From assembly GCF_000762845.2 (NCBI RefSeq), contig NZ_JRMQ02000001.1, positions 124,001-188,000 of the forward strand: a stretch of DNA of 64,000 nt, given 5' to 3'. How positions within the stretch are numbered: the first letter of the stretch is position 1; every line of letters starts with the position of its first letter. Both the position numbers and the translations under genes were made by a program. This document shows, one piece after another, positions 45,555 through 54,793 of this stretch. The notes under the pieces were generated by a model, which made no database searches, had not been told where the DNA came from, and saw only the letters and a program-made list of their open reading frames with translations. Source of the DNA: Helicobacter japonicus. GTDB taxonomy: Bacteria > Campylobacterota > Campylobacteria > Campylobacterales > Helicobacteraceae.

Positions 45555-46811
45555 TTATCTCACTTGTCCATTGCCTTGAATGCAATATTTATAGCTTAAT
45601 AGAGATTCTATACCCATAGGACCTCTAGCGTGAAGTTTAGAAGTAGAAATACCCACCTCTGCTCCAAAGCCAAATTCTCCACCATCACTAAATCGTGTAG
45701 AAGCATTGACATACACACACGCCGCATCGACCTCACGCATAAAAGTTTGTGCCACTTCCTCATCTTGTGTGATAATACATTCAGAATGTGAAGAACCATA
45801 TTTTGCAATATGCTCTAGCGCGTCCTCAAGTCCGCTCACTACCTTAAGATTCACAATTTTATCGCCCCACTCTTTGCTAAAATCAGCTAAACCCTCATTA
45901 GCAATGCCCCATTTTTTGAGCCATACTCCATTTTCAAACATCACACGCACATCTGCCTCTCTTAATTTTGTAAGCAATGTCGGCAAAAATGATTCTACAA
46001 GCACCCAATCAAGCAAGATACACTCACACGCATTACACGCAGCAGGATAGCTTATTTTTGCATTGAGCGCAATACGAAGTGCTATATCTAAATTGGCATT
46101 TTTATGGATATAAGTATGGCACACGCCTTTATCGTGCTTGATGATAGGAATTGTTGCATTATGTTTGACAAATTCTATTAATCCCTCGCCTCCTCGTGGT
46201 ATAAGCAAATCCACATATTTATCCATTTTGACAAACTCTAAAATACCCTCTTTAGAGGTATCATTGAGCATACTTACACACTCTTTGGGGAGATTATGTT
46301 TCTGCAATGCCTTATGCAAGGCTTTATGTATAGCTACATTTGAAGCAAACGCCTCCTTGCCACCTTTAAGCACACATACATTTCCACTTTTAAAGCATAA
46401 TGCACTTACATCGCTTGTAACATTAGGACGAGATTCATAAATGACACCAATGACACCAAGTGGCACACTCACTTGCGCAATCTCTAATCCTGCCTTATTT
46501 TTCCAGCTTTTTATCACCTGCCCTACACTGCAAGGAATCTTTGCAATATCGCGGATAGAATCTGCCATAGAGCGCACTTTTGCTTCATTTAATTCTAATC
46601 TTTTACGCATTGCAAGGGGGAGATTCTCTGCTGCACTCATATCTTTAGCATTTGCCTCACAGATAAAAGCGCATTGGGATTCTATCTCATCTGCCATAGA
46701 TATAAGCACTGCACTTCTCTCCTCATTACTTAATCGCTCTAATATCCTTGCACTTTTTTTTGCACAAAGGAGTAAATCTATCATATCTTGTTTTAATTGC
46801 ATCTGCTGCAT
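45555..46811 (-). CDS. proA: Gamma-glutamyl phosphate reductase
   Basis: A 418-residue enzyme of proline synthesis that reduces gamma-glutamyl phosphate to the semialdehyde with NADPH. Visible motifs are [33 protein letters not shown], the catalytic cysteine region [10 protein letters not shown] and the tail [20 protein letters not shown] then [12 protein letters not shown]. The ATG shares one base with the ispG stop (TAATG), so the two are an operon although unrelated in pathway. Confidence 0.97.
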   Translation of the reverse strand: MQQMQLKQDMIDLLLCAKKSARILERLSNEERSAVLISMADEIESQCAFICEANAKDMSAAENLPLAMRKRLELNEAKVRSMADSIRDIAKIPCSVGQVIKSWKNKAGLEIAQVSVPLGVIGVIYESRPNVTSDVSALCFKSGNVCVLKGGKEAFASNVAIHKALHKALQKHNLPKECVSMLNDTSKEGILEFVKMDKYVDLLIPRGGEGLIEFVKHNATIPIIKHDKGVCHTYIHKNANLDIALRIALNAKISYPAACNACECILLDWVLVESFLPTLLTKLREADVRVMFENGVWLKKWGIANEGLADFSKEWGDKIVNLKVVSGLEDALEHIAKYGSSHSECIITQDEEVAQTFMREVDAACVYVNASTRFSDGGEFGFGAEVGISTSKLHARGPMGIESLLSYKYCIQGNGQVR

Positions 46812-47875
46812 TATGCTTCCTCTCTTTGCTTAGCAAGTTCCTCTACTTCTGCGATAAATCGTTCAAGCAATTCATCTTCTTTGAGTTTGCAGAGAATTTT
46901 CCCTTCTTTGATAATCAATCCATCTTTATTTCCAAAAGCAATCGCAATATCTGCGTGTTTGGCTTCACCCAGAGCATTGACAGCACAACCCATTACACTC
47001 ACTTGTAAAGGCGTTTTAATGTGTTTAATGCGAGATTCTACCTCCTGCACCATTTGCACAAGATTTGCTTCAATCCGCCCACAAGTAGGGCAAGATACGA
47101 TGGTAACTCCGCTTTTTTGTCGCCCACTATATTGCAATATCATACGCGCGACCTTAATTTCTTCTTCAAGCTCACCTGTAATAGAAACCCTCATCGTATC
47201 GCCAATACCCTCCATAAGTAGCCCACCAAGTGCCATAGCACTTTTTACCATAGAATGAGGTAAAGTCCCAGCCTCTGTAACGCCCAAATGAAAAGGATAA
47301 TCCACCAATGGACGAAGCATTCTATATGCCTCCATTGTGCGTAACACATCACTTGCTTTGAGCGAAACTTTAATGTTTGTAAATCCAAAATCCTCTAAAA
47401 GATTTATGTTATACAATGCAGATTCCACCATACCTTTAGGAGTTGCACCATATTTTTCCTCAAATTGCTTCTCTAAACTCCCACCATTTACACCAATACG
47501 AATAGGTATGCCTCGTGCATTACACGCATCTGCCACAGCTTTAACCCTATCTTTTGAGCCAATATTGCCCGGATTAATGCGGATACAATCTACGCATTCA
47601 GCTGCAATAAGTGCAAATTTATATCGAAAATGAATATCAGCGATAAGTGGCAAGGGCGAGATTTTTTTCAAATTTTTAAGTGCTGCTGCATCTTTTGGGT
47701 CGCTCACTGCTACACGCACCATATCAGCCCCAGCAAAATATAATCTGTCAAGTTGTGCTTTGGTTGCTTCTATATCGCAAGTTTTGCTAAAAGTCATACT
47801 TTGCACACTAATAGGCGCATCACCGCCTACTGCCACATCTCCTACGAAAATTTGTTTTGTTTTTACTCTTTGCAC
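46811..47875 (-). CDS. ispG: 4-hydroxy-3-methylbut-2-en-1-yl diphosphate synthase
   Basis: A 354-residue enzyme of the MEP isoprenoid pathway. The TIM-barrel part has [24 protein letters not shown] and [10 protein letters not shown]. The iron-sulfur site is SCPTCGR with the later [15 protein letters not shown], giving the three 4Fe–4S cysteines. It makes HMBPP from the cyclic diphosphate using reduced flavodoxin or ferredoxin. First gene of an ispG–proA pair, divergent from hypA. Confidence 0.97.
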   Translation of the reverse strand: MQRVKTKQIFVGDVAVGGDAPISVQSMTFSKTCDIEATKAQLDRLYFAGADMVRVAVSDPKDAAALKNLKKISPLPLIADIHFRYKFALIAAECVDCIRINPGNIGSKDRVKAVADACNARGIPIRIGVNGGSLEKQFEEKYGATPKGMVESALYNINLLEDFGFTNIKVSLKASDVLRTMEAYRMLRPLVDYPFHLGVTEAGTLPHSMVKSAMALGGLLMEGIGDTMRVSITGELEEEIKVARMILQYSGRQKSGVTIVSCPTCGRIEANLVQMVQEVESRIKHIKTPLQVSVMGCAVNALGEAKHADIAIAFGNKDGLIIKEGKILCKLKEDELLERFIAEVEELAKQREEA

Positions 47876-47963
47876 TTCAAATTCCTTTATGAATTTTTGC
47901 TTATTTTATCACTTCTTGGGTAAAATTCTACCTAAATAACTTTATAGAATCTCAAGGATAAAA

Positions 47964-48368
47964 ATGCACGAATACTCTATTGTTTCTTCACTTATACAAA
48001 TGTGTGAATCTCACGCAAAGCAATATAATGCTACTTCTGTTGCTAAAGTCTGTATTGCCATTGGTGAGCGAAGTGGAGTAGATAGTGCGCTTATAAAAAG
48101 TGTCTTTGAGACTTTTAGATTAGAATCTCCACTTTGTAAAAATGCAAAGATTGATATAGAATATCAACCTGTTGTTTTACATTGTCAATCTTGCGGACAC
48201 GACTTTAATGGAGAAAATCTCACATATAGCACTTGTCCTTTCTGTCAAAGTCAGCAAGTAGTCATCACGCAAGGTAGAGAATTACATCTTCTTAACCTTG
48301 AACTTGATATAGAAGATTCACAAGATTGCACACAAACTCAAGAATCTTGTATAATGTCATCATCTTAG
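47964..48368 (+). CDS. hypA: Hydrogenase/urease nickel insertion protein HypA
   Basis: A 134-residue nickel metallochaperone. It begins MHEYSIVSSLIQMCESHAKQ, with the conserved His2 and Glu3 nickel-binding site, and has a zinc-finger with two CxxC motifs (HCQSCGHDF, STCPFCQSQ). It delivers nickel for [NiFe]-hydrogenase, and in Helicobacter also for urease maturation. The C-terminal 15 residues are longer than in short homologues. Followed by a coiled-coil gene and lpxB, the order known in H. pylori. Confidence 0.95.
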   Translation: MHEYSIVSSLIQMCESHAKQYNATSVAKVCIAIGERSGVDSALIKSVFETFRLESPLCKNAKIDIEYQPVVLHCQSCGHDFNGENLTYSTCPFCQSQQVVITQGRELHLLNLELDIEDSQDCTQTQESCIMSSS

Positions 48369-48384
48369 AGAATAAAGGATTTTT

Positions 48385-48843
48385 ATGCACACACAAGATA
48401 AGCCATTAGCTCAAAAAATTGATGAACAAGCATTTGAAAAACTTCTCAAATACAATCCGCAAACGCAAAATCTTTGGGATATTGTAGGATTTTTTGAAAA
48501 CGAGCGAGAGAAAATGCGCCTTGAAGTTGCGCAATATCACGAAGAAATCAAAACTTCCAAAGCCAAGCTCAAAGAATTAAGAGAGCATATTACCCTAGCA
48601 CAAAATGCAATCAAAGCATTAGAGCAAAAACACGCTCAAATGCCACAAGATTCTCTAAAAAATGAAGTGCAAGATGAACTCAAAGCACAAATTAATGAAC
48701 TTGAATTAGAAAACTCCAAATTACGCGTGGAATTAAGAGATTTAAAAAGTGAATATCAACTTGAAGAAAATCTCTCTCACATCGCATATAATCACTTAAA
48801 CAATGAGAATCCTGCTCAAAATCCAGAAGAAACAAAAGAATAG
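48385..48843 (+). CDS. Coiled-coil protein, unknown function
   Basis: 152 residues, almost entirely charged helix, with a long coiled coil (about 38–125: REKMRLEVAQYHEEIKTSKA, INELELENSKLRVELRDLKS). No signal peptide or membrane segment. The same place between hypA and lpxB is filled by a hypothetical gene in H. pylori, so it is a conserved genus feature. A scaffold or partner-binding role is possible; nothing more can be read. Confidence 0.75.
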   Translation: MHTQDKPLAQKIDEQAFEKLLKYNPQTQNLWDIVGFFENEREKMRLEVAQYHEEIKTSKAKLKELREHITLAQNAIKALEQKHAQMPQDSLKNEVQDELKAQINELELENSKLRVELRDLKSEYQLEENLSHIAYNHLNNENPAQNPEETKE

Positions 48844-48845
48844 CT

Positions 48846-49979
48846 ATGTTCAAATCTAAAAGACTTTTTGTGAGTGCGTGTGAGCCAAGCGCAAACATTC
48901 ATTTGCAGTTTCTTGCCAAAAATCTTGACTCCTCTGTGCAAGTTTGCGGTATTTTTGAACCAAATGTATTTGCTCATTTTCCCAATGCAAAAGCCTCATA
49001 TACCCTAGAAAATTTTGCAGTTATGGGGTTTTTTGATGTTATAAAAAAAATTAATTTTTTTAAAGAAGCTATCAATAAAATGATTAAACTTGCAGAAGAA
49101 AGTGATGTCGTATTGCTTATGGATAGCTCAAGTTTTAATCTCCCTATCGCAAAGGCTTTAAAGAAAAATGGCTCAAAAGTGCCTATTGTATATTATATTT
49201 TGCCACAAGTGTGGGCGTGGAAGCCTTGGAGAGCAAAACAAATAGAATCTATATGTGATTATCTCTGTGCGATTTTACCATTTGAGCTTGCTATGTATCC
49301 ACGAGCACAAAAAGAAAAAAGGATTCAATATGTAGGACACCCTTTGCTTGATGAGATTCCTGCACTTAAAGAACAACCTTTGCCCCTTGAAAATGGCAAG
49401 ATTGCCTTTATGCCCGGCAGTCGTAAAAGCGAGATTCAGAGAATCTTCCCCGTTTTTGTCAAAGTAGCAAAACAACTACCAAACAAAAAAGTTCTTATTA
49501 TTCCCGAACATTTTAAGAAACTTGAATCTTATGAATTAGCTCAAATATATGGAAATGATATAGAAATGTTTGAGATAAGCTATGATGCAAATACGGCACT
49601 TTATGAAAGTAGTTTTGCCTTTATTTGCTCTGGCACTGCCACACTTCAAGCTACGCTTATTGGCACACCTCTTGTGCTTGGCTACAAAACGCGTAACACC
49701 GATATATTGTTTGCTCGTATCTTTGTGAGGCTTAATCACATAGGACTTGCCAATATTCTCTACAATGCCCTACATTTAGGTAATTCACATATTGGCACTA
49801 AGCAAATTCACCCTGAATTAATACAAAGCAATCTCACTGCAATCAATCTTCTTAAAGCCTACAATGATACGCGTCCAGAATTATTTTTCTCTCAAGTAAA
49901 AGAACTTAGAGATTATCTTCAACACGGCAGCGCAGAGAAAGTAGCAACTCTCCTCACCAAGCTTTTACATAAAAATTAA
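48846..49979 (+). CDS. lpxB: Lipid-A-disaccharide synthase
   Basis: A 377-residue GT19 enzyme that joins UDP-diacylglucosamine and lipid X to make the lipid A disaccharide at the inner membrane. Motifs are LFVSACEPSANIHLQFLAKN at the N-terminus, YYILPQVWAWKPWRAKQIES, PFELAMYP, YVGHPLLDEI, the MPGSRKSEI substrate loop and CSGTATLQATLIGTPLVLGY. It starts 2 nt after the coiled-coil gene. Confidence 0.97.
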   Translation: MFKSKRLFVSACEPSANIHLQFLAKNLDSSVQVCGIFEPNVFAHFPNAKASYTLENFAVMGFFDVIKKINFFKEAINKMIKLAEESDVVLLMDSSSFNLPIAKALKKNGSKVPIVYYILPQVWAWKPWRAKQIESICDYLCAILPFELAMYPRAQKEKRIQYVGHPLLDEIPALKEQPLPLENGKIAFMPGSRKSEIQRIFPVFVKVAKQLPNKKVLIIPEHFKKLESYELAQIYGNDIEMFEISYDANTALYESSFAFICSGTATLQATLIGTPLVLGYKTRNTDILFARIFVRLNHIGLANILYNALHLGNSHIGTKQIHPELIQSNLTAINLLKAYNDTRPELFFSQVKELRDYLQHGSAEKVATLLTKLLHKN

Positions 49980-50042
49980 GATGAAATTACAAGAAACTTT
50001 GTTAGAATCGCGCATTTTTATGTTAAAAACTAAGGAGTTTTT

Positions 50043-50826
50043 ATGTCTTCACTTTTAGGCAATAAAATAATAGGGGGGGGGGCAATATAATTCTTATATT
50101 CCTACACTCTCAATTATTATCCCTTGTTTTAATGAATCTCAGACTATCACACATATTGTAGAATGTGTAAAAAATGTTGCTATTACTTATCACAAAGAAA
50201 TTATCATTGTTGATGATTTTAGCACTGATGGCACAAGAGCAATACTTCAAGATTTAGAATCTATTGAATCTAAGCAAGAGAATACCCCCTATACTACAAC
50301 TTTAAAAATCTTTTATCACTCACATAATCAAGGTAAAGGTGCAGCCCTACGCACAGGTATTGCAAGAGTAAGTGGCGATATTGTGCTTATCCAAGATGCG
50401 GATTTAGAATATGACCCTAATGAATATCCAAAACTTTTGACACCATTTGAAAAAGGTGTGGCTGATGTGGTTTTTGGCTCACGTTTTGTAAGCGGAGATT
50501 CTCATCGTGTGCTATATTTTTGGCATAGAATGGCAAATGGCTTACTTACACTTTTATCAAATATGATGACAAATTTAAACCTCACAGATATGGAGACTTG
50601 CTACAAAGTGTTTAAAAGAGAGATTATCCAAAATATTCATATAGAAGAAAATCGCTTTGGCTTTGAGCCAGAAATTACTGCAAAAATCGCTAAAATCAAA
50701 CATATTAGAATCTATGAAGTGGGTATCTCTTATTATGGTAGAACTTATGATGAGGGCAAAAAAATTGGTGTCAAAGATGGGTTTAGGGCTTTATGGGCAA
50801 TTATAAAATATAGATTCAAGGGGTAA
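50043..50826 (+). CDS. GT2 polyprenyl-phosphate-sugar synthase-like, phase-variable, OFF
   Basis: ATG 50043 has AAGGAG upstream and reads MSSLLGNKII into a G10 run, then stops. With nine G it continues as QYNSYIPTLSIIIPCFNESQ for about 260 residues. The GT-A domain has EIIIVDDFSTDGT, SHNQGKGAALRTGI, LIQDADLEYDPNEYP and FGSRFVSG, the pattern of dolichyl-phosphate mannose synthase-like enzymes without membrane segments. Such enzymes load a sugar onto a polyprenyl phosphate for membrane GT-C transferases, and one such gene follows 2 nt downstream. Reads OFF here. Confidence 0.87.
50073..50082 (+). repeat. G10 contingency tract in GT2 gene (OFF)
   Basis: Ten G after AATAATA, eleven codons after the ATG. 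G9 or G12 opens the frame; G10 gives a TAA two codons later. Confidence 0.9.
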
Positions 50827-50828
50827 AA

Positions 50829-52673
50829 ATGGAGTGGATAATCACGAATGGACAAATTGCCTTTGTGCTTTTATTGTGGATTTTAGCAACCTTTGGCTAT
50901 GGTGGAGCTATGTTTTATTTGTATGAGAAAACATGCGCTCCTGCTGTATCTCTACAAGATGGGTTAAAATTTTTTACTCAACTCATTTTAGGAATGTTGT
51001 TTTTATGTTTTATCACTCAAGTAATAAATATTTTTCTCCCTATTCATAGCTTTTTTGCATATTTTTTCTTAACTCTCGGTATTATTTTTTGCCCATATTT
51101 TTGCAAAGATTTTTTTAGAGACAAGATTTTCCTCACTGCTGCTTTACTTGCTTTTTGTATAATCGCACCCCTTAGTTTCTTAAGCGATTCGATAGGTGAT
51201 AGCATTAATTATCATATACAAATCGTTACTTGGATACAGCAATCTCCTCTTATTTTTGGACTCGCAAATATTCACGGCAGGCTAGGCTTCAATGGACTGA
51301 TTTATAACTTTTATGCCTTAAGTGATGTAAGCCTTATTTTTCCACATTTACGAAGCTTTATTGGTAATGAAATTGTATATTTCGGTTTCTTAGCAGGTGC
51401 GTTTTATATGCTTTTAAAGCGACAATTTGCACCTTTTTACGCACTTTTTATTATTTGCTCCCTCCTTCCCTTTCCATTTATCATTTTATGGGCAGAACTT
51501 CAAGCCCTGCATTGTGAGGGCATAGGTGCAGTGCTTGGCATACTTGTCTTTGCGCTTTTACTCTACACTATCACTTATAAAGAAGTAAAAGTGCTTATTC
51601 TTTGCCTCTTTGTAAGCCTTTTTGCAGTGATGATAAAAATTGCTAATTTCGCCCTTGTGCTAAGTGTATTCTTGGTATATTGTATTATATTTAAAGAATA
51701 TATCTTTAAACAATCCATAAAAACCTATCTTACACTTGCTTTACTCTGCTTTATTTGCGTTTTGCCTTGGGCGGTAAAAGGCATAATGACAAGCGGAATG
51801 CTTGCTTATCCTGCAAATGTTTTTTATATAGAATCTTTACCTTGGGCGGTAAGTGATACTCAAAGACAAAATGAAGTGTGTTGGATTATGAGCTGGGCTA
51901 GAGCACCGGGTAAAAATTGTGTAGAAGTGCTATCAAATTATGCGTGGATGAGTGATTGGTTTGCGATGAAAACGCGTTATTTTGGGTGGTATTTTAAATA
52001 TTTTGTATATAGCTTTTTTGCTTGTATTAGTATTGCTCTTATGCTTATACTATTGCATAAAAAGCAAAAGATTAGCCTCTCGCAAAGCCTTACACAACTC
52101 CCATCACAAAAAGGATTCATAAGCATAACTCTTGCTTTACTTTGTGGCATTATTTTTTGGTTTGTAAGCGGTCCTGACCCTCGCTTTGGTATGGTATATA
52201 TTGTGCCTTTACTTGGATTCTTATTTGCATTTAATCTCACTTTTATTTGGAATATTAGCCATAATAATATGCGCATTATCTTTCTTGGGCTTTTTGTATT
52301 AAGTGTATTACCTATGTTTTTGAATATGCGTCCAGCTTTTATAATTATATGGCTTATATGCTTACTTTTACCGCTAAGGTATAAAAGATTCTATATGCCT
52401 TTTGTGATTATTGCATCACTCCTTTGTGTGCCTAATCTCTATCGCAAATATATTGATGCAATGAAAGAAGTGCCAAAGATTCGACCTATTTTTATTGAAG
52501 AAAAACTCACACATTTTGGTGTAAAAATCTTTGTGCGTAAAGACAATGCAAATAAATCCACACAACCTTTTGCCTATGAGCCACTCCCTAGCGGTCCATA
52601 CTTCAACGAAAGTGTTGCAAACATCAAAGAAGAAACAATTTTTGGACGCAAGGCTTATATAATCAATAAATAG
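50829..52673 (+). CDS. Multi-membrane GT-C-like protein
   Basis: A 614-residue integral membrane protein with about 12–13 hydrophobic segments. An acidic loop after the third helix (LSDSIGDSINYHIQIVTWIQ, about 116–136) fits the catalytic Asp loop of GT-C transferases. The C-terminal 60 residues are soluble. It follows the polyprenyl-phosphate-sugar synthase-like gene closely, which suggests it uses that lipid-linked sugar to modify a glycan or protein on the periplasmic side. The family call is from layout, not a sure motif. Confidence 0.65.
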   Translation: MEWIITNGQIAFVLLLWILATFGYGGAMFYLYEKTCAPAVSLQDGLKFFTQLILGMLFLCFITQVINIFLPIHSFFAYFFLTLGIIFCPYFCKDFFRDKIFLTAALLAFCIIAPLSFLSDSIGDSINYHIQIVTWIQQSPLIFGLANIHGRLGFNGLIYNFYALSDVSLIFPHLRSFIGNEIVYFGFLAGAFYMLLKRQFAPFYALFIICSLLPFPFIILWAELQALHCEGIGAVLGILVFALLLYTITYKEVKVLILCLFVSLFAVMIKIANFALVLSVFLVYCIIFKEYIFKQSIKTYLTLALLCFICVLPWAVKGIMTSGMLAYPANVFYIESLPWAVSDTQRQNEVCWIMSWARAPGKNCVEVLSNYAWMSDWFAMKTRYFGWYFKYFVYSFFACISIALMLILLHKKQKISLSQSLTQLPSQKGFISITLALLCGIIFWFVSGPDPRFGMVYIVPLLGFLFAFNLTFIWNISHNNMRIIFLGLFVLSVLPMFLNMRPAFIIIWLICLLLPLRYKRFYMPFVIIASLLCVPNLYRKYIDAMKEVPKIRPIFIEEKLTHFGVKIFVRKDNANKSTQPFAYEPLPSGPYFNESVANIKEETIFGRKAYIINK

Positions 52674-52701
52674 GTATATATTTTATTCAGAGGGAAGAAA
52701 A

Positions 52702-53336
52702 ATGAAAGAAGCCATATTGGAACCACTTTTACGCAAAATGCGGTTAAGTCGGGTATTGCCAACTATCAAAAGCTTTAATAAGCCTAATGTGCTTGATGTA
52801 GGTTGTGGTTGGGAAGCAAAGCTTATTCAAGAAATCGAGCCTTTTATTGCTAAAGGTGTGGGCGTTGATTTCAAAGCCCCAAGCATACGAACAGACAAGA
52901 TTCATACCTTTTCTTACTTTTTTGAATCCAAAGATTCTGTGGCTTTTAGCGGGGGGGGGGATATGACACAAATTCTCAAACCTCAAAAAATTGCCACCTA
53001 CCTTTTGAAAATGAGAGTTTTGAAGTGGTAACCTTGCTTGCAGTTTTAGAACATCTCAACTATCCACTTGATATGCTTAGAGAAATTGCTCGTGTATTAA
53101 AACCAAATGGTATTCTACTCTTAACTGTGCCTAGTCATCTAGCAAAACCTGTGCTTGAGTTTCTTGCATATAAACTAAAAATTGTGAGTGAAGACGAAAT
53201 AAGGGATCACAAAACTTACTACAATAAAAAAGATTTAACAAATCTTATTCAACAAACTCCTAACCTCTGCCTACACAAGCACAACTACTTTCAATTAGGA
53301 ATGAATAATTTTGCCATTATTCGCAAAATTCTTTAA
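52702..53336 (+). CDS. SAM-dependent methyltransferase, phase-variable, OFF
   Basis: ATG 52702 (GAGGGAAG upstream) starts MKEAILEPLLRKMRLSRVLP and reaches the SAM motif VLDVGCGWEAKLI, then meets a G10 run and leaves the frame. With eleven G it would continue (YDTNSQTSKNCHLPFENESF) into EVVTLLAVLEHLNYPLDMLR and a normal methyltransferase C-terminus, about 211 residues. It is a small-molecule or glycan methyltransferase by type. It lies between two GT-C-like genes, so a sugar substrate is likely. This copy reads OFF. Confidence 0.85.
52951..52960 (+). repeat. G10 contingency tract in methyltransferase gene (OFF)
   Basis: Ten G after TGGCTTTTAGC, in the middle of the gene. G11 or G8 joins the two halves. 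Confidence 0.9.
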
Positions 53337-53345
53337 GGAGAGGGA

Positions 53346-54770
53346 ATGAAAAAAGTGCGGATTTACTTTGGTGCTGTCTTTGTATTATTTATGTTATTTT
53401 TTGGCTGTGCTTATCCTATTGTGCCATTTTGGGGAGATGATTGGCAAATAATGAGTGCATATGGCTCTTTAAAACCTATTGCGAGCTCTTGGATTCCTGC
53501 TCGATTACTTCCACCCATAATACAAACAGCTATGGGAATTGTGAGTGCCTATATCGTAATGCCTTTAAGTGGTTTAGACTTTGTCGATTCAATCACACTC
53601 ACAAGTGCAGTTACTTTAAGCAGTGTCTTTACGACACTGAGCTATGCGATTTATCGTTTAATGCTTACTCTTACGCAAACCATATCGCTTGCGCTTTTCA
53701 TCACAAGCATTTTTATTATGGGTGGATTTTGTGCGACAAAAACACAGGTAATGCCCTTATTTTTACCCGCCGACCTCCAAGCCGAAGGTATGGGCTATAT
53801 TTTCACACTTATTAGCTTTTATATTATTCCTAACGCACTGAATCTTGCCTTACTTTGTGGGTTGTTTTACTATCAATACACACATTCACTATTGATAAGA
53901 AAACCCTACATAAAAGAAATATGGCTTTTAGCGGGGGGGGGGGTAATAATACTTTATCTTGCACAATTTTCTATGACAAGTGCAAGTTTAATCCTTTCTA
54001 GTTATTGTGGAGTAAGCTTATTTGTGGAATTATTTTATTTTTTTATACTCCATAAAAATAGAATCCTTTTTCATTTTATCAGAAATAATTTTGCTTATAT
54101 AGTCGGACTTGTGCTTTGTGTAACATTCTGGTGTATTGCTGCAATATTTGATATGCACTCTGGCAGGGCACAATATTGTGGCGATTTTAACCTCTCCTTT
54201 GGTGCTTCTTATACATATTCAAGTCTCAAATTTATGCGAAGCGGATTCTATACACTTTTTGTGCTTACACTCATTGGTATTGTGATAAAAGCTTACAAAG
54301 ACAAATCGTTAAGAAAATGGTTATTCATACACATTCTTTGGCTTATATGCCTCATTGTTGCTTATGTTTTACTCGTATCAAAATGCGGTGCGAAATATTA
54401 TCTTATGAGCGGACTTTTAATGTGTATATTATGGATAATGTGTGTATGGATAGCCCTCATTTTTAAAGATTGCAAAAAACTTCTTGGGATTCTTAGTTTT
54501 GTAGCATTTGTAGCATTTTTGCACCCTTTTGAGCCATACAAAGAGCGTCCTAGGGAATCTTATCTTTTTCATAGAGAATATGCAAAATTATGGGTAAAAA
54601 CAGCACAAAAAGCGAGTCAAGATGGCTTAGATTCTGTAACCATTCAAGTGCCACGCACTTTTCCTCATTGGCAATGGGAAGGGTGGTTTTTTGAGGGATT
54701 TGCGCATACTTTAAAACATTATGGCATTATTCAAAAACCTATCAAAGTGCGATTTGAGCCAGATTCATAA
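53346..54770 (+). CDS. Multi-membrane GT-C-like protein with G11 tract, ON
   Basis: A 474-residue membrane protein with about ten hydrophobic segments. The early periplasmic loop has FWGDDWQIMS (about 29–38), an acidic pair expected for GT-C enzymes. The C-terminal 60 residues are soluble (ITIQVPRTFPHWQWEGWFFE). An in-frame G11 run at residues 196–199 (LLAGGGVII) lies in the sixth or seventh helix, so the gene reads ON and would be cut in the middle by slippage. AAGGAGAGG precedes the ATG. Same cluster and likely pathway as the two genes before it. Confidence 0.68.
   Translation: MKKVRIYFGAVFVLFMLFFGCAYPIVPFWGDDWQIMSAYGSLKPIASSWIPARLLPPIIQTAMGIVSAYIVMPLSGLDFVDSITLTSAVTLSSVFTTLSYAIYRLMLTLTQTISLALFITSIFIMGGFCATKTQVMPLFLPADLQAEGMGYIFTLISFYIIPNALNLALLCGLFYYQYTHSLLIRKPYIKEIWLLAGGGVIILYLAQFSMTSASLILSSYCGVSLFVELFYFFILHKNRILFHFIRNNFAYIVGLVLCVTFWCIAAIFDMHSGRAQYCGDFNLSFGASYTYSSLKFMRSGFYTLFVLTLIGIVIKAYKDKSLRKWLFIHILWLICLIVAYVLLVSKCGAKYYLMSGLLMCILWIMCVWIALIFKDCKKLLGILSFVAFVAFLHPFEPYKERPRESYLFHREYAKLWVKTAQKASQDGLDSVTIQVPRTFPHWQWEGWFFEGFAHTLKHYGIIQKPIKVRFEPDS
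53933..53943 (+). repeat. G11 contingency tract in membrane protein gene (ON)
   Basis: Eleven G after TGGCTTTTAGC, in frame here. Change of one base would truncate the protein shortly afterwards. Confidence 0.88.
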
Positions 54771-54793
54771 ATGAATATTAAATGCTGTTTGAG

